From the NCBI RefSeq assembly GCF_000956525.1, contig NZ_JYIW01000024.1, positions 344,689 through 408,688 of the forward strand: 64,000 nucleotides of DNA. Reading direction: 5' to 3'. Positions within the stretch are counted from its first letter, which is position 1, and every line of letters starts with the position of its first letter. Shown piece after piece: positions 19,992 through 29,312 of the stretch. Source of the stretch: Microbacterium oxydans (lineage in GTDB: Bacteria; Actinomycetota; Actinomycetes; Actinomycetales; Microbacteriaceae). The position numbers were made by a program, and so were the translations under genes. The notes beneath the pieces were generated by a model that was not told the origin of the DNA, ran no database searches, and saw only the letters and a program-made list of their open reading frames with translations.

Positions 19992-20957
19992 ATGAAGGGT
20001 GCTGACTTCGCCGACCTCGACGGTCGGCAGATCCGTGTGGGCCTGGACGTCGGCGGCACCAAGATCGACGCGGTCGCCGTCTCGCCGTCGGGCGAGATCC
20101 TCGGACGCCTTCGCCGGCCGACGGGATGGGGCGATGACGCGGTCGTGGAGAGCATCGTGCTCGCCGTCAGCGCGCTGGTAGAGGAGACCGGATTCGCGGT
20201 GTCCGACATCGGCTCCGTCGGCATCGGCATCCCCGGTCTGGTGGATGCGGACACCGGCCGCGTGCTGCATGCCGTGAACCTCGGCGTGGAATCCCTCGAC
20301 CTCGCCGTGCGGGCGCAGCAGGCGCTCGGTGTGCCCTTCCGCATCGAGAACGACGTGAAGGCGGCGGCCCTCGGGGCTGCAGTGCTGCGCGGCGTGACCG
20401 GCTCCATGGCGTACCTCAATCTCGGCACCGGCGTCGCGGCCGGCATCGTGATGGACGGGCAGATCTGGCGCGGTGCGCGCGGCACCGCCGGCGAGGTCGG
20501 CCACATCTCGGTCGACCCGAACGGCCGCCTGTGCGGCTGCGGCCAGCGCGGCTGCGTCGAGACGTTCTGCGGCGGCGGCGCGCTGTCGCGCGCATGGGGG
20601 CGACCGGGCGCGCTCCCGGTCAAGGACATCTTCGACGCCGCGGACGCGGGGGACGAGACGGCGCTCGCGCTGCGGGCAGACCTCTACCACGGCGCTGCCG
20701 CCGCGGTGCGGGTGCTCGTGCTCTCCGCCGACGTCGAGACCGTGATCATCGGCGGCGGCCTCACCGCGCTCGGCGAACGCCTCGAGCTCGGCATCCGCGC
20801 TTCGCTGCGCGCCGATGCAGAGACATCCGCGTTCATGCGTTCACTGCACCTGGAGGAGCGGATCGAACTGCTCGCCTCAGGATCACCCGCTGCAGCATTC
20901 GGCGCCGCACTCGTCGGCGCATCCGTCACCGAGAAGGAGATCGTTTCCCATGGCTGA
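19992..20957 (+). CDS. ROK-family amino-sugar kinase
   Basis: This 321-residue cytoplasmic sugar kinase has the phosphate-binding motif LDVGGTKID, a second ATP motif around NLGTGVAAGIV, the sugar-binding ENDVKAAALG and the ROK zinc site CGCGQRGCVET. Placement with nagB suggests N-acetylglucosamine or glucosamine as substrate, giving the 6-phosphate; glucose or N-acetylmannosamine are alternatives. The ATG at 19992 is chosen because GGGAG precedes it; a TTG further upstream overlaps the repressor gene and has no ribosome-binding site. It overlaps nagB by 8 bases. Confidence 0.9.
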   Translation: MKGADFADLDGRQIRVGLDVGGTKIDAVAVSPSGEILGRLRRPTGWGDDAVVESIVLAVSALVEETGFAVSDIGSVGIGIPGLVDADTGRVLHAVNLGVESLDLAVRAQQALGVPFRIENDVKAAALGAAVLRGVTGSMAYLNLGTGVAAGIVMDGQIWRGARGTAGEVGHISVDPNGRLCGCGQRGCVETFCGGGALSRAWGRPGALPVKDIFDAADAGDETALALRADLYHGAAAAVRVLVLSADVETVIIGGGLTALGERLELGIRASLRADAETSAFMRSLHLEERIELLASGSPAAAFGAALVGASVTEKEIVSHG

Positions 20958-21729
20958 GGTCGTCATCGTCGAGAGCGCGGAGGCCGCAGGGTCTCTCGTC
21001 GCCACCGAGATCTTCGAGCTGATCGCACAGCGCGCTGACGCGGTGCTCGGGCTCGCCACCGGCTCGACGCCGCTCCCCGTGTACGAGGCGCTGCGCAAGC
21101 AGCGCAACGGCCGAGACCTCTCCCTCGTGCGCGGCTTCGCCCTCGACGAGTACGTGGGGATCGACCCGGCGCACCCGGAGAGCTACCGCTCGGTCATCAC
21201 GCGCGAGGTCATCGAGCCGCTCGGCCTCGACCCGGCGCGCATCAACGTGCCCAACGGCGCGGAGGCGACCATCCAGCACGCCGGCGATGACTACGAGGCG
21301 GCCATCGCGGCAGCCGGCGGCGTCGACCTGCAGATCCTCGGCATCGGCACCGACGGTCACATCGGCTTCAACGAGCCCGGTTCCTCCTTCGCATCGCAGA
21401 CGCGCGTGAAGACGCTCACCGAGCAGACCCGCGCAGACAACGCCCGCTTCTTCGACTCGGTCGACGACGTGCCGCGGCACTGCATCACGCAGGGGCTCGG
21501 CACGATCCTGCGGGCTCGCCACCTCGTGCTCCTCGCATTCGGCGAGGGCAAGGCGCAGGCGATCGCCGACGCGGTCGAGGGGCCGCTCACCGCGATGCTC
21601 CCCGCGTCGGCGGTGCAGCTGCACCCGCACGCCACGATCGTGGTCGACGAGGCGGCCGCATCGCGGCTGAAGCTCGCCGACTACTACCGCTACACGTTCG
21701 CCAACAAGCCGGCCTGGCAGGGCATCTGA
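20950..21729 (+). CDS. nagB: Glucosamine-6-phosphate deaminase
   Basis: This enzyme converts glucosamine 6-phosphate to fructose 6-phosphate and ammonia. The chain has 259 residues, with LGLATGSTPLPVYEAL near the N-terminus, FALDEYVGI, and the signature GIGTDGHIGFNEPGSS. The start ATG at 20950 has GAAGGAG upstream within the kinase gene, so the two are translationally coupled. Together with the kinase and with nagA at 26432-27619 it completes conversion of N-acetylglucosamine to a glycolytic intermediate. The short form without a long C-terminal tail is usual in Gram-positive bacteria. Confidence 0.96.
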   Translation: MAEVVIVESAEAAGSLVATEIFELIAQRADAVLGLATGSTPLPVYEALRKQRNGRDLSLVRGFALDEYVGIDPAHPESYRSVITREVIEPLGLDPARINVPNGAEATIQHAGDDYEAAIAAAGGVDLQILGIGTDGHIGFNEPGSSFASQTRVKTLTEQTRADNARFFDSVDDVPRHCITQGLGTILRARHLVLLAFGEGKAQAIADAVEGPLTAMLPASAVQLHPHATIVVDEAAASRLKLADYYRYTFANKPAWQGI

Positions 21730-21735
21730 GCCCGC

Positions 21736-22149
21736 TCAGCCTCGCAGCGCCGGCCACGCGAGTGGCAGCAGGTGCTCGAGGCTGAGCGGAGCCAGGGGCA
21801 GCATCTCGACGTCTGCTGGCGTGATCCAGCGCAGCTCGGCGAGCTCGGCCTGCACCGTGACCGTTCGCGGGTCGATCGAGGCCGAGAACGCATCGGCGAC
21901 GACGCGGTGCCCCGGCTCGTTCGCCGCCGCGGAGACGAACCTGCCGAGCGGGGTGAGGTCGCTCTCGGAGAGCTGCAGGCCGAGCTCCTCATCGAGCTCG
22001 CGGATCAGTGTCTGCGCGGGTGATTCGCCGGCCTCCGGCTTGCCACCCGGCTGCATGAAGCGCGTCGTGCCCTGTTTGCGCACGACGAGCACTCGGTCGT
22101 CCTCGTCGAGGATGACGGCGGCGCTCACGTGGATGTCAGGCATCTGCAT
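21736..22149 (-). CDS. Nudix hydrolase
   Basis: This small Nudix protein of about 137 residues has the box GGKPEAGESPAQTLIRELDEELG, matching Gx5Ex7REUXEEXGU. It should cleave a nucleoside diphosphate linked to another group, such as an oxidised nucleotide or ADP-sugar; the substrate is unknown. The start overlaps the end of the FAD-oxidase gene on the same strand. Possible starts are the GTG at 22152, ATG at 22149 or ATG at 22143, none with a strong Shine-Dalgarno, so coupling to the upstream gene is likely. It is convergent with nagB, six bases apart. Confidence 0.9.
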   Translation of the reverse strand: MQMPDIHVSAAVILDEDDRVLVVRKQGTTRFMQPGGKPEAGESPAQTLIRELDEELGLQLSESDLTPLGRFVSAAANEPGHRVVADAFSASIDPRTVTVQAELAELRWITPADVEMLPLAPLSLEHLLPLAWPALRG

Positions 22150-23533
22150 CACCCGTCTGCTCGATCAGCCTGCCGGGATTCTCGAAGACCTTGCCGGGAT
22201 TGAGGATGCCGAGCGGGTCGAACACCCGCGTGATCTGCCGCTGCAGCTCCCACTGCGCGTCGCCGAGCTCGTCGGCCAGCCAGCGTCGTTTCAGGACGCC
22301 GATCCCGTGCTCGCCGGTCAGGGTGCCCCCGAGACGGATCGCGGCGCGGAAGAGGTCGTCGGCGGCTGCCCACACGTGGTCAGGAGTCTCGGTGCCCTCG
22401 AAGATGAAGTTCGGGTGCAGGTTGCCGTCGCCGGCGTGCGCGACCGTCGGGATCACGAGCCCGTACTCGCGCTCGATGCGGGCGATCTCATCGAACATCT
22501 CGGGCATCGCGCTGCGCGGCACCGAGACGTCTTCGATCAGCGTCGTCCCGAGCGAGGCCATCGCCGCGTGCATGGAGCGCCGGATCGCCAGCAGGCGCTC
22601 GCCCTCTGCGGTGTCCTGGGTGAGCGAGACGGTGCCGGCGTCGGCCCTGAGCACCGCCGCGATCGTCTCCGCCTCTGCGAGCGCTGCAGGGCCGTCGGTC
22701 TGGATCGTCAGCTGGGCGGCGCCGGCCGGGGGAGCCGGCAGCAGGAGCAGGGCGTGCACGGCTGCGAGGCTCGCGGCATCCATCAGCTCCATGATCGCCG
22801 GTTGCACGCCGGCGGCGGTCACCGCGGCAGACGCCGCGGCCGCGCTGCGGACATCGGGGAACGTCGCCGTCACGGTGCAGGTGGCGCCTTCGACGAGCCT
22901 GCGCAGCTTCAACGTGGCGCCGACCACGACGCCGAGCGTCCCCTCCGAGCCGATCACGAGCGAGGTCAGGTCGAGCCCGGTGACGCCCTTCACACTGCGG
23001 TGGCCGAGATGCAGCAGCCGACCGTCCGCGAGCACCAGGTCGACACCGAGCACCGCATCGCGCACGACGCCGTACTTCGCACACAGCAGCCCGCCGGCGC
23101 CGGTGGCGATGTTGCCGCCGACGGTCGAGATGTCGCGGCTGGCCGGGTCGGGTGCCCACCACACGCCGTGCGCGGCGAGCTGACGGTTGAGGTCGGCGTT
23201 CAGGATGCCCGGTTCGACCACGGCGAGGAGATCATCCGGTCGGACCTCGGTGAGTGCGTTCATCCGCATGGTCGAGAGGACGATCTCGCCTGCACCCGCG
23301 TTCGCTGCGCCGGCGAGGCCGGTGCCGGCTCCGCGGACGACCACCGGCGTGCGCGTCGCGGAGGCGATGCGCATGGTCTCCTGCACGTGCTCCACGGTCT
23401 CGGCGTGCACGATCGCGATCGGTCGGCCGACGGCGGCATGACCTGAACGGTCGGCCCTGGCGGTTTCGAGCGCTGCGTCGTCGACGTCGACGAGATCGCC
23501 GAGGGCCGTCGAGAGCTGCGCCAGCACGCTCAC
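22136..23533 (-). CDS. FAD-linked oxidase/dehydrogenase (GlcD-like 2-hydroxyacid dehydrogenase)
   Basis: This 465-residue protein has an FAD_binding_4 domain (TPVVVRGAGTGLAGAANAG, DISTVGGNIATGAGG) and a C-terminal FAD-oxidase domain with AHAGDGNLHPNF and LTGEHGIGVLKR. The family oxidises 2-hydroxyacids such as glycolate, D-lactate or D-2-hydroxyglutarate, passing electrons onward. The GTG at 23533 is chosen because it forms a 4-base GTGA overlap with the YrdB-like gene upstream and starts the first conserved segment. Residues read further upstream are Arg-rich shadow sequence. D-lactate released from muramic acid is one candidate substrate given the nearby amino-sugar genes, but this is speculation. 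Confidence 0.9.
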   Translation of the reverse strand: MSVLAQLSTALGDLVDVDDAALETARADRSGHAAVGRPIAIVHAETVEHVQETMRIASATRTPVVVRGAGTGLAGAANAGAGEIVLSTMRMNALTEVRPDDLLAVVEPGILNADLNRQLAAHGVWWAPDPASRDISTVGGNIATGAGGLLCAKYGVVRDAVLGVDLVLADGRLLHLGHRSVKGVTGLDLTSLVIGSEGTLGVVVGATLKLRRLVEGATCTVTATFPDVRSAAAASAAVTAAGVQPAIMELMDAASLAAVHALLLLPAPPAGAAQLTIQTDGPAALAEAETIAAVLRADAGTVSLTQDTAEGERLLAIRRSMHAAMASLGTTLIEDVSVPRSAMPEMFDEIARIEREYGLVIPTVAHAGDGNLHPNFIFEGTETPDHVWAAADDLFRAAIRLGGTLTGEHGIGVLKRRWLADELGDAQWELQRQITRVFDPLGILNPGKVFENPGRLIEQTGDADA

Positions 23534-23901
23534 GACAGTGCGCGCCGCCCGCTGATGACGCCTGCGGCGATCGCGACGACGCCGAAGGCCGAGCCGATCA
23601 GTGCCTGATCCATCGACCACCAGGCGATCGTGACGCCGACGTAGATCAGCAGCTCGACGATGGCCCTGAGGTACGGATGCACCCGCAGCACCGGCTTCGG
23701 CGAGAGGAAGAGCGCCCAGACCAGCAGCACCACGATCGGCGTGCCGATACCGAGCACCACGTTCCAGGGGAACGCCCAGGTGGCGAAGCCCCAGAGGGCG
23801 AGTGAGACGATCGCGAGCACCAGGACGATGGCGCGGACGACGTCGAGAACCGTGATGACCGGACGCTCGACGCCGGGTACGGGAGCGGGATCCGGAGACA
23901 T
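23530..23901 (-). CDS. YrdB-family (DUF2568) small membrane protein
   Basis: This 123-residue protein has four predicted membrane helices, beginning at VVRAIVLVLAIVSLALWGF, with the typical GIGTPIVVLLVWALF and HPYLRAIVELLIY segments of the YrdB/DUF2568 family. Its function is unknown. A TAGACT box is placed at -12 to -7 of the ATG, overlapping the stop codon of the sigma-factor gene upstream, which points to its own leaderless promoter. Its stop overlaps the start of the FAD-oxidase gene, so the two are probably co-transcribed. Confidence 0.87.
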   Translation of the reverse strand: MSPDPAPVPGVERPVITVLDVVRAIVLVLAIVSLALWGFATWAFPWNVVLGIGTPIVVLLVWALFLSPKPVLRVHPYLRAIVELLIYVGVTIAWWSMDQALIGSAFGVVAIAAGVISGRRALS

Positions 23902-23910
23902 GGCTCCAGT

Positions 23911-26040
23911 CTATTCGGCGGTCGCCGGTGCCTCGTCCGCGTCGGTGGGCGCTGCTGCGACCGGGAGGGCGTCGTCGATCGGTGCGGACGCGACCGGTGC
24001 GGTTTCGGCCGGTGCGGATTCGGCCGGCGCAGACTCAGTCGGCGCGGTTTCGGCCGGCGCGGGCTGCTGCTCGGCGGCGGGAGCCGCGACGTCTGCGGCG
24101 GGAGCGGTCACGTCGGTGTTGCTCACGTCGGTGGTGCCAGAGTCGGAAGTCTCGGTGGCGGGTTCCGATGCAGAGCTGGGGTCAGGCGCGGTGGTCGCCG
24201 CCTCGTCGCCGAACGCGATGTCACAGAGCAGCGCCGTGATCGGCGAGAGGGGAGCGAGCTCCCACAGGGTGGTCGTGGCCGGTACGCCGACCTGGTCGCC
24301 CGCGATGTAGGCGAAGCTGACGGCCGCATTGCCGCAGAGCTGGGTGAACGTGGGGTGCAGATCGATCGAACCGGTGGCGACGTCTGCCCCCGGTGCACCG
24401 GTCAGCGCAGCGGTCCGCGGGCCGCTGCCGTCGATCTGCGCCTGCACGGTGGAGCCGACGGCGCCGCTGAACGAGATGCGATAGTTCGTGACCAGGCCAT
24501 CGAGGGAGACCTCGGTGCCGGTCACGCTCGGGGCGCCCTCCGGCAACGTGGGCTGCGGGTCGACCGGATCGACCGGATCGACGGGATCGACGGGATCGAC
24601 GGGATCGACCGGACCCGTGGGGTCGGTCGGAATCGTCGGGACGACCGGTGTCACGGGAGTCGGCGGTACCGCGGCGGGGATGGCAGGCTCGGCCGGCGCG
24701 GGGTCGGCGGCATCCGCCTCTTCCGTGATCGGCGCGACCTTCTCGTCCGGCGTCGGAGCGGGAGCGGGCGTCTCGATGACGACCGGCTCATCGAGCGACA
24801 TCGAGGCGTCCGGGCCGACATCCGACGCGATCGACGAGGAGTCGGAGTCTCCTGCGCTCGGCTGTGACGCTGACGGACCGGCGCCGGTGAGTCCCGGCAC
24901 GACGGCCGCGGCGACGACGACGCCGGCGACCACGAGTGCGGCAGAGCCGACTCCGACGAGGGCGCCCATTCCGGTGAGCACGCCGGCCCCTGCGCCTCCG
25001 CCGGCCGCACCGCCACCCGCGGCGCCGCCACCGGCGGCGCTTCCAGTGCCGGAACCGCCGCTGCCACCGGCTGCGTGAGCCGAGGCGAGTGCGCCGGACG
25101 AGCCGGCTACGGCGCCATGACCGCCCGCGAACACCGCGGCCGGAACGACGGCGGGTGCGAGGGCTGCGATCTGCGCGCCGTTGCCCTGCAGCGTGGCGAG
25201 GTATCCGGCAGAGCCGGTGATGCCGAGCACGAGCGGCAGGAGCACGAGCCCGAGTCGCATCGACACGTCTTTGGCTTCGGCGGCCACGATCATGCAGCGG
25301 GCGCATTCGTCGAGGTGGGCCTCGAGGCGGTTGTGGTCGCGGGTGCCGAGGTTGCCGCGCGAGTACGCGCCGAGGTGCTCGATCGTCCACTGGCAGTCGG
25401 AGCCGGGGGCTGCGCTGCGAAGGTGCGCCTGGATCCAGGCCTCGCGGAGGCCCTCTCTGGCACGGAAGGCGAGCTGCGACACCGCGCCTGCCTTCATGCC
25501 GAGCAGCGGAGCGACGGCCTGCGGCTTCATCTGCTCGATCTCGGTGTACCAGAGCACCTCCTGCCAGCGCGACGGCAGGCTGCGGAAGGCCTGCGCGGTG
25601 AGGCTGCGGTCGAGCGCCTCGTTCGTCGCCTGCTCCGTGCTGTCGGGGTCGGCGACCGTGTCGAGCTCGTCGATCGCGGACTCGCGGCGGGATCGACCCC
25701 ACGCGGCGGCGGTGTTGCGGATGCTGGTGAAGAGGTAGGCGCGGAACGAGCCGTTGGGCCCGCCGCCCTTGACGATGGCCTGGTAGATGCGGGTGTACGA
25801 CTCCTGGACGAGGTCGTCGGGGTCGATCGAAGAGGTCACGGACCGCGCGACTGCCATCCCAGAGGGGTAGTGGCGTCGCCAGAGTTCGCCGAATGCCTCC
25901 GTGTCGCCGGAGCGGGTACGGAGGATCAGATCGGCATCGGCGATCGGATCGTGAAGGGGGGTGTCTTCGTGCACTTCCATCAATCTGTCTCGGGACGCTC
26001 GTGCGCCCTCACAAGAGAGACGCGCGAGTGGGCCGTTCAT
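23911..26040 (-). CDS. ECF-type sigma factor fused to zinc-finger and membrane/Pro-rich tail
   Basis: This 709-residue protein begins with a complete sigma-70 core: region 2 with DADLILRTRSGDTEAFGELW and DPDDLVQESYTRIYQ, and region 4 with SLPSRWQEVLWY followed by a helix-turn-helix. After it comes HLDECARC, the HxxxCxxC zinc motif of anti-sigma factors, then hydrophobic segments around LGLVLLPLVLGITG and a second one near VGSAALVVAGVVVAAAVVPG. In between lies a long Gly/Ala linker. The C-terminal half is Pro/Asp-rich with PVDPVDP repeats and an Ala/Pro/Thr/Glu-rich end. This fuses regulator and membrane-bound controller in one chain. The topology of the tail is uncertain. The start at 26040 has GGAG upstream; an ATG at 25980 is an alternative. 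Confidence 0.85.
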   Translation of the reverse strand: MNGPLARLSCEGARASRDRLMEVHEDTPLHDPIADADLILRTRSGDTEAFGELWRRHYPSGMAVARSVTSSIDPDDLVQESYTRIYQAIVKGGGPNGSFRAYLFTSIRNTAAAWGRSRRESAIDELDTVADPDSTEQATNEALDRSLTAQAFRSLPSRWQEVLWYTEIEQMKPQAVAPLLGMKAGAVSQLAFRAREGLREAWIQAHLRSAAPGSDCQWTIEHLGAYSRGNLGTRDHNRLEAHLDECARCMIVAAEAKDVSMRLGLVLLPLVLGITGSAGYLATLQGNGAQIAALAPAVVPAAVFAGGHGAVAGSSGALASAHAAGGSGGSGTGSAAGGGAAGGGAAGGGAGAGVLTGMGALVGVGSAALVVAGVVVAAAVVPGLTGAGPSASQPSAGDSDSSSIASDVGPDASMSLDEPVVIETPAPAPTPDEKVAPITEEADAADPAPAEPAIPAAVPPTPVTPVVPTIPTDPTGPVDPVDPVDPVDPVDPVDPQPTLPEGAPSVTGTEVSLDGLVTNYRISFSGAVGSTVQAQIDGSGPRTAALTGAPGADVATGSIDLHPTFTQLCGNAAVSFAYIAGDQVGVPATTTLWELAPLSPITALLCDIAFGDEAATTAPDPSSASEPATETSDSGTTDVSNTDVTAPAADVAAPAAEQQPAPAETAPTESAPAESAPAETAPVASAPIDDALPVAAAPTDADEAPATAE
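24559..24612 (-). repeat. 9-bp tandem repeat coding for PVD units
   Basis: About six copies of a 9-bp unit (plus-strand ATCGACCGG / ATCGACGGG) encode the PVDPVDP tract of the sigma-factor tail. Such tracts can change length by slippage. Confidence 0.8.
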
Positions 26041-26431
26041 CACGCGTCTTCTCCATTCTCACTCGGATCGCGCCGCAGGGCCACCCCTCGTCACGGATTC
26101 CTCGAAATCTTTTTCAGCACAGAATCCCAGTTCAGGAACAACTTCCGCCGGATGTCCCGAAGAAACTTCAAAAAAGTCTCGGATATCGCGTAATGGATCG
26201 GGGCATGCGTCGTCTCATCCCATAGAGACAGCCGTGAGGAACTTCACCGGGGGGCGAAGTTCTGGCGCTGGTGCCGGGGGCAACCGCACCAGCCGAGCGG
26301 GTCGAGCGCCTCGGGGGAGGAGTGCTCGGCCCGCTCGCTCTGACTGCGACAGGGCCATCGGATTCTGGGGAAACGGTGACCCGCATGCAGGTGCACGACC
26401 GGAGAGCGCAGAGCTGCGCGTCGTCTCGCGA
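26041..26431. other. 391-bp gap without a gene, with one inverted repeat
   Basis: No coding region is convincing here. It should hold the promoter of the sigma-factor gene and the end of the nagA transcript, both on the minus strand. The 26100-26190 part is AT-rich for this genome. A perfect 7-bp inverted repeat, GAACTTC (26239-26245) and GAAGTTC (26256-26262) around a G-rich spacer, may be an operator or a weak terminator. Confidence 0.6.
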
Positions 26432-27615
26432 TCAGCGGACGGAGCCTCGTACCGAGGGGCGCCCTCCCTGCCATACGCGGACGACGCGCAGCTCTCCATC
26501 CAGCAGCACGGCATCGCCGAGTCGCCCATCGCGCAGGGTGCCGAGCTCGGCATCCATCCCGATCGCCTTCGACGGAGTCTCGGTCAGCGCCTGCACGGCA
26601 GCGGCCAGCGGAACGCCTGCATGCACCGCCCGCTGCAGCGCCACGTCCTGCGTCAGCGTCGAACCGGCGATCGAGCCGGTGTCATCGGCGCGCGCGATGC
26701 CGTCGGTCACCGTGACGCTGACGGCGCCGAGGTCGTAGTGGCCGTCGGCGCTGCCGGCAGCAGCCATCGCATCGGTGATGAGTGCCACGCGGCCCGGAGC
26801 CGAGGCGAACAGCAGAGCGATGATCTGCGGGTCGAGGTGCACGTCGTCGGCGATCGCCTCGAGCACGACCCGGTGATCCGCGGCGGCGGCCAGCACCGGC
26901 CCAGGCGCTCGATGGTGGATCCCCGGCATCGCGTTGAACGCGTGCGTCAGGATCGATGCCCCGGCCTCGAAGGCGGAGCGGGCCATCTCGGCATCCGCGT
27001 CCGTATGGCCGACGGCGGCAGCGGCGCCGGCCGCGACGATCAGCCGGATCGCCTCGAGTCCACCGGGCAGCTCCGGCGCGATCGTGACCTGGCGGATGGT
27101 GCCGCGTCCGGCATCGAGCAGCCGCCGGACGTCGTCGGCGATCGGCGTCCGCAGCAGCGACGGCTCGTGCGCGCCGTGGTGGCCAGGGTCGAGGAACGGC
27201 CCCTCGAGGTGCGAGCCGAGGATGTCGGCATCCGTCTGCATCAGGTCGGCGATCGACGCGACGCTGTCGGCCAGGTCATCCAGGGGAGCGGTGACCAGCG
27301 AGACGACGGCGCGCGTGGTGCCGTGCTCGCGGTGCAGGGCGCGTGCGGTGCGGATCGCGTCGACGCCGTCGTCGAACGATGCTCCGGCGCCGCCGTGCCC
27401 GTGGATGTCCACGAATCCGGGCGTGAGGATGGCGCCCTGCCCTGCGGCCTCGGTCGCATCGACGACCTCGTCCGCCCTGGCCCATCCCGCGCCGGTGCCG
27501 CGCGCGGCGACGCGGCCGTCCTCGATCCGGATCCAGGCGTCGTCGATGCTCTCGCCGCCGTCGATCAGACGCACCGAATGGATGACCAGCGAGCCGGTCG
27601 CGGAGGAGTGCACGG

Positions 27616-27619
<4 letters not shown>
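26432..27619 (-). CDS. nagA: N-acetylglucosamine-6-phosphate deacetylase
   Basis: This enzyme removes acetate from GlcNAc-6-phosphate to give glucosamine 6-phosphate for NagB. The chain has 395 residues with amidohydrolase features: the metal site GFVDIHGHGG, SHLEGPFLDPGHHGAH, GHTDADAEMA, LTHAFNAM and the catalytic ITDAMAAAG. The start overlaps the stop of the GH20 gene by four bases (ATGA), so the two form an operon read leftward. It lies about 4.7 kb from nagB and is separated from it by unrelated genes on the opposite or same strand. The two halves of the amino-sugar route are thus split but close. Confidence 0.95.
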
Positions 27620-29136
<1,517 letters not shown>

Positions 29137-29142
29137 GAACAA

Positions 29143-29148
29143 AACCTA
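29143..29148 (-). promoter_or_regulatory. -10 box TAGGTT, leaderless promoter of the GH20-nagA operon
   Basis: Minus-strand TAGGTT occupies -12 to -7 of the ATG at 29136. Confidence 0.6.
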
Positions 29149-29183
29149 TCGTGCAGGGCACTCGGGGCACAGGGGGAATCCGG

Positions 29184-29189
29184 TATGCT
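29184..29189 (+). promoter_or_regulatory. -10 box TATGCT ahead of the ZTP riboswitch
   Basis: TATGCT lies about 10 bp before the conserved riboswitch core, which places the transcript start near 29196. No clear -35 hexamer was seen. Confidence 0.5.
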
Positions 29190-29195
29190 CGTACT

Positions 29196-29270
29196 CGTCG
29201 CGACTGGCGTCTGGGTGGACTACCACCGGGGAGCGACTGACCACGGAATTCGACCGCGCGCCTGGGCCGA
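29196..29270 (+). promoter_or_regulatory. ZTP (ZMP/ZTP, pfl-motif) riboswitch of glyA-folD
   Basis: The conserved blocks of the pfl motif are present in order: CGCGACTGGCG (29199-29209), CCACCGGGGAGCG (about 29223-29235) and CGCGCGCCTGGGC (about 29254-29266). The last contains the invariant GCCTGGGC partner of the pseudoknot. The element ends about 45 bases before the glyA ATG. ZTP riboswitches sense the folate-stress alarmone ZTP and activate one-carbon genes, which fits glyA and folD directly downstream. The identification is by eye. Confidence 0.85.
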
Positions 29271-29312
29271 TTGGTACACCCTTCGAATCCGTTGTCAGAG
29301 GAGCATGTCATC

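Noticed and set aside
24559..24612. A frameshift that splits the sigma-factor protein at its repeat tract
   Set aside because: The 9-bp repeat keeps the frame, and the same frame continues with coherent composition to the stop codon.
29281..29296. CTTCGAATCC as the T-arm of a tRNA near 29290
   Set aside because: There is no acceptor stem, D-arm or anticodon arm around it; it is the linker between riboswitch and glyA. No tRNA was found elsewhere in the window either.
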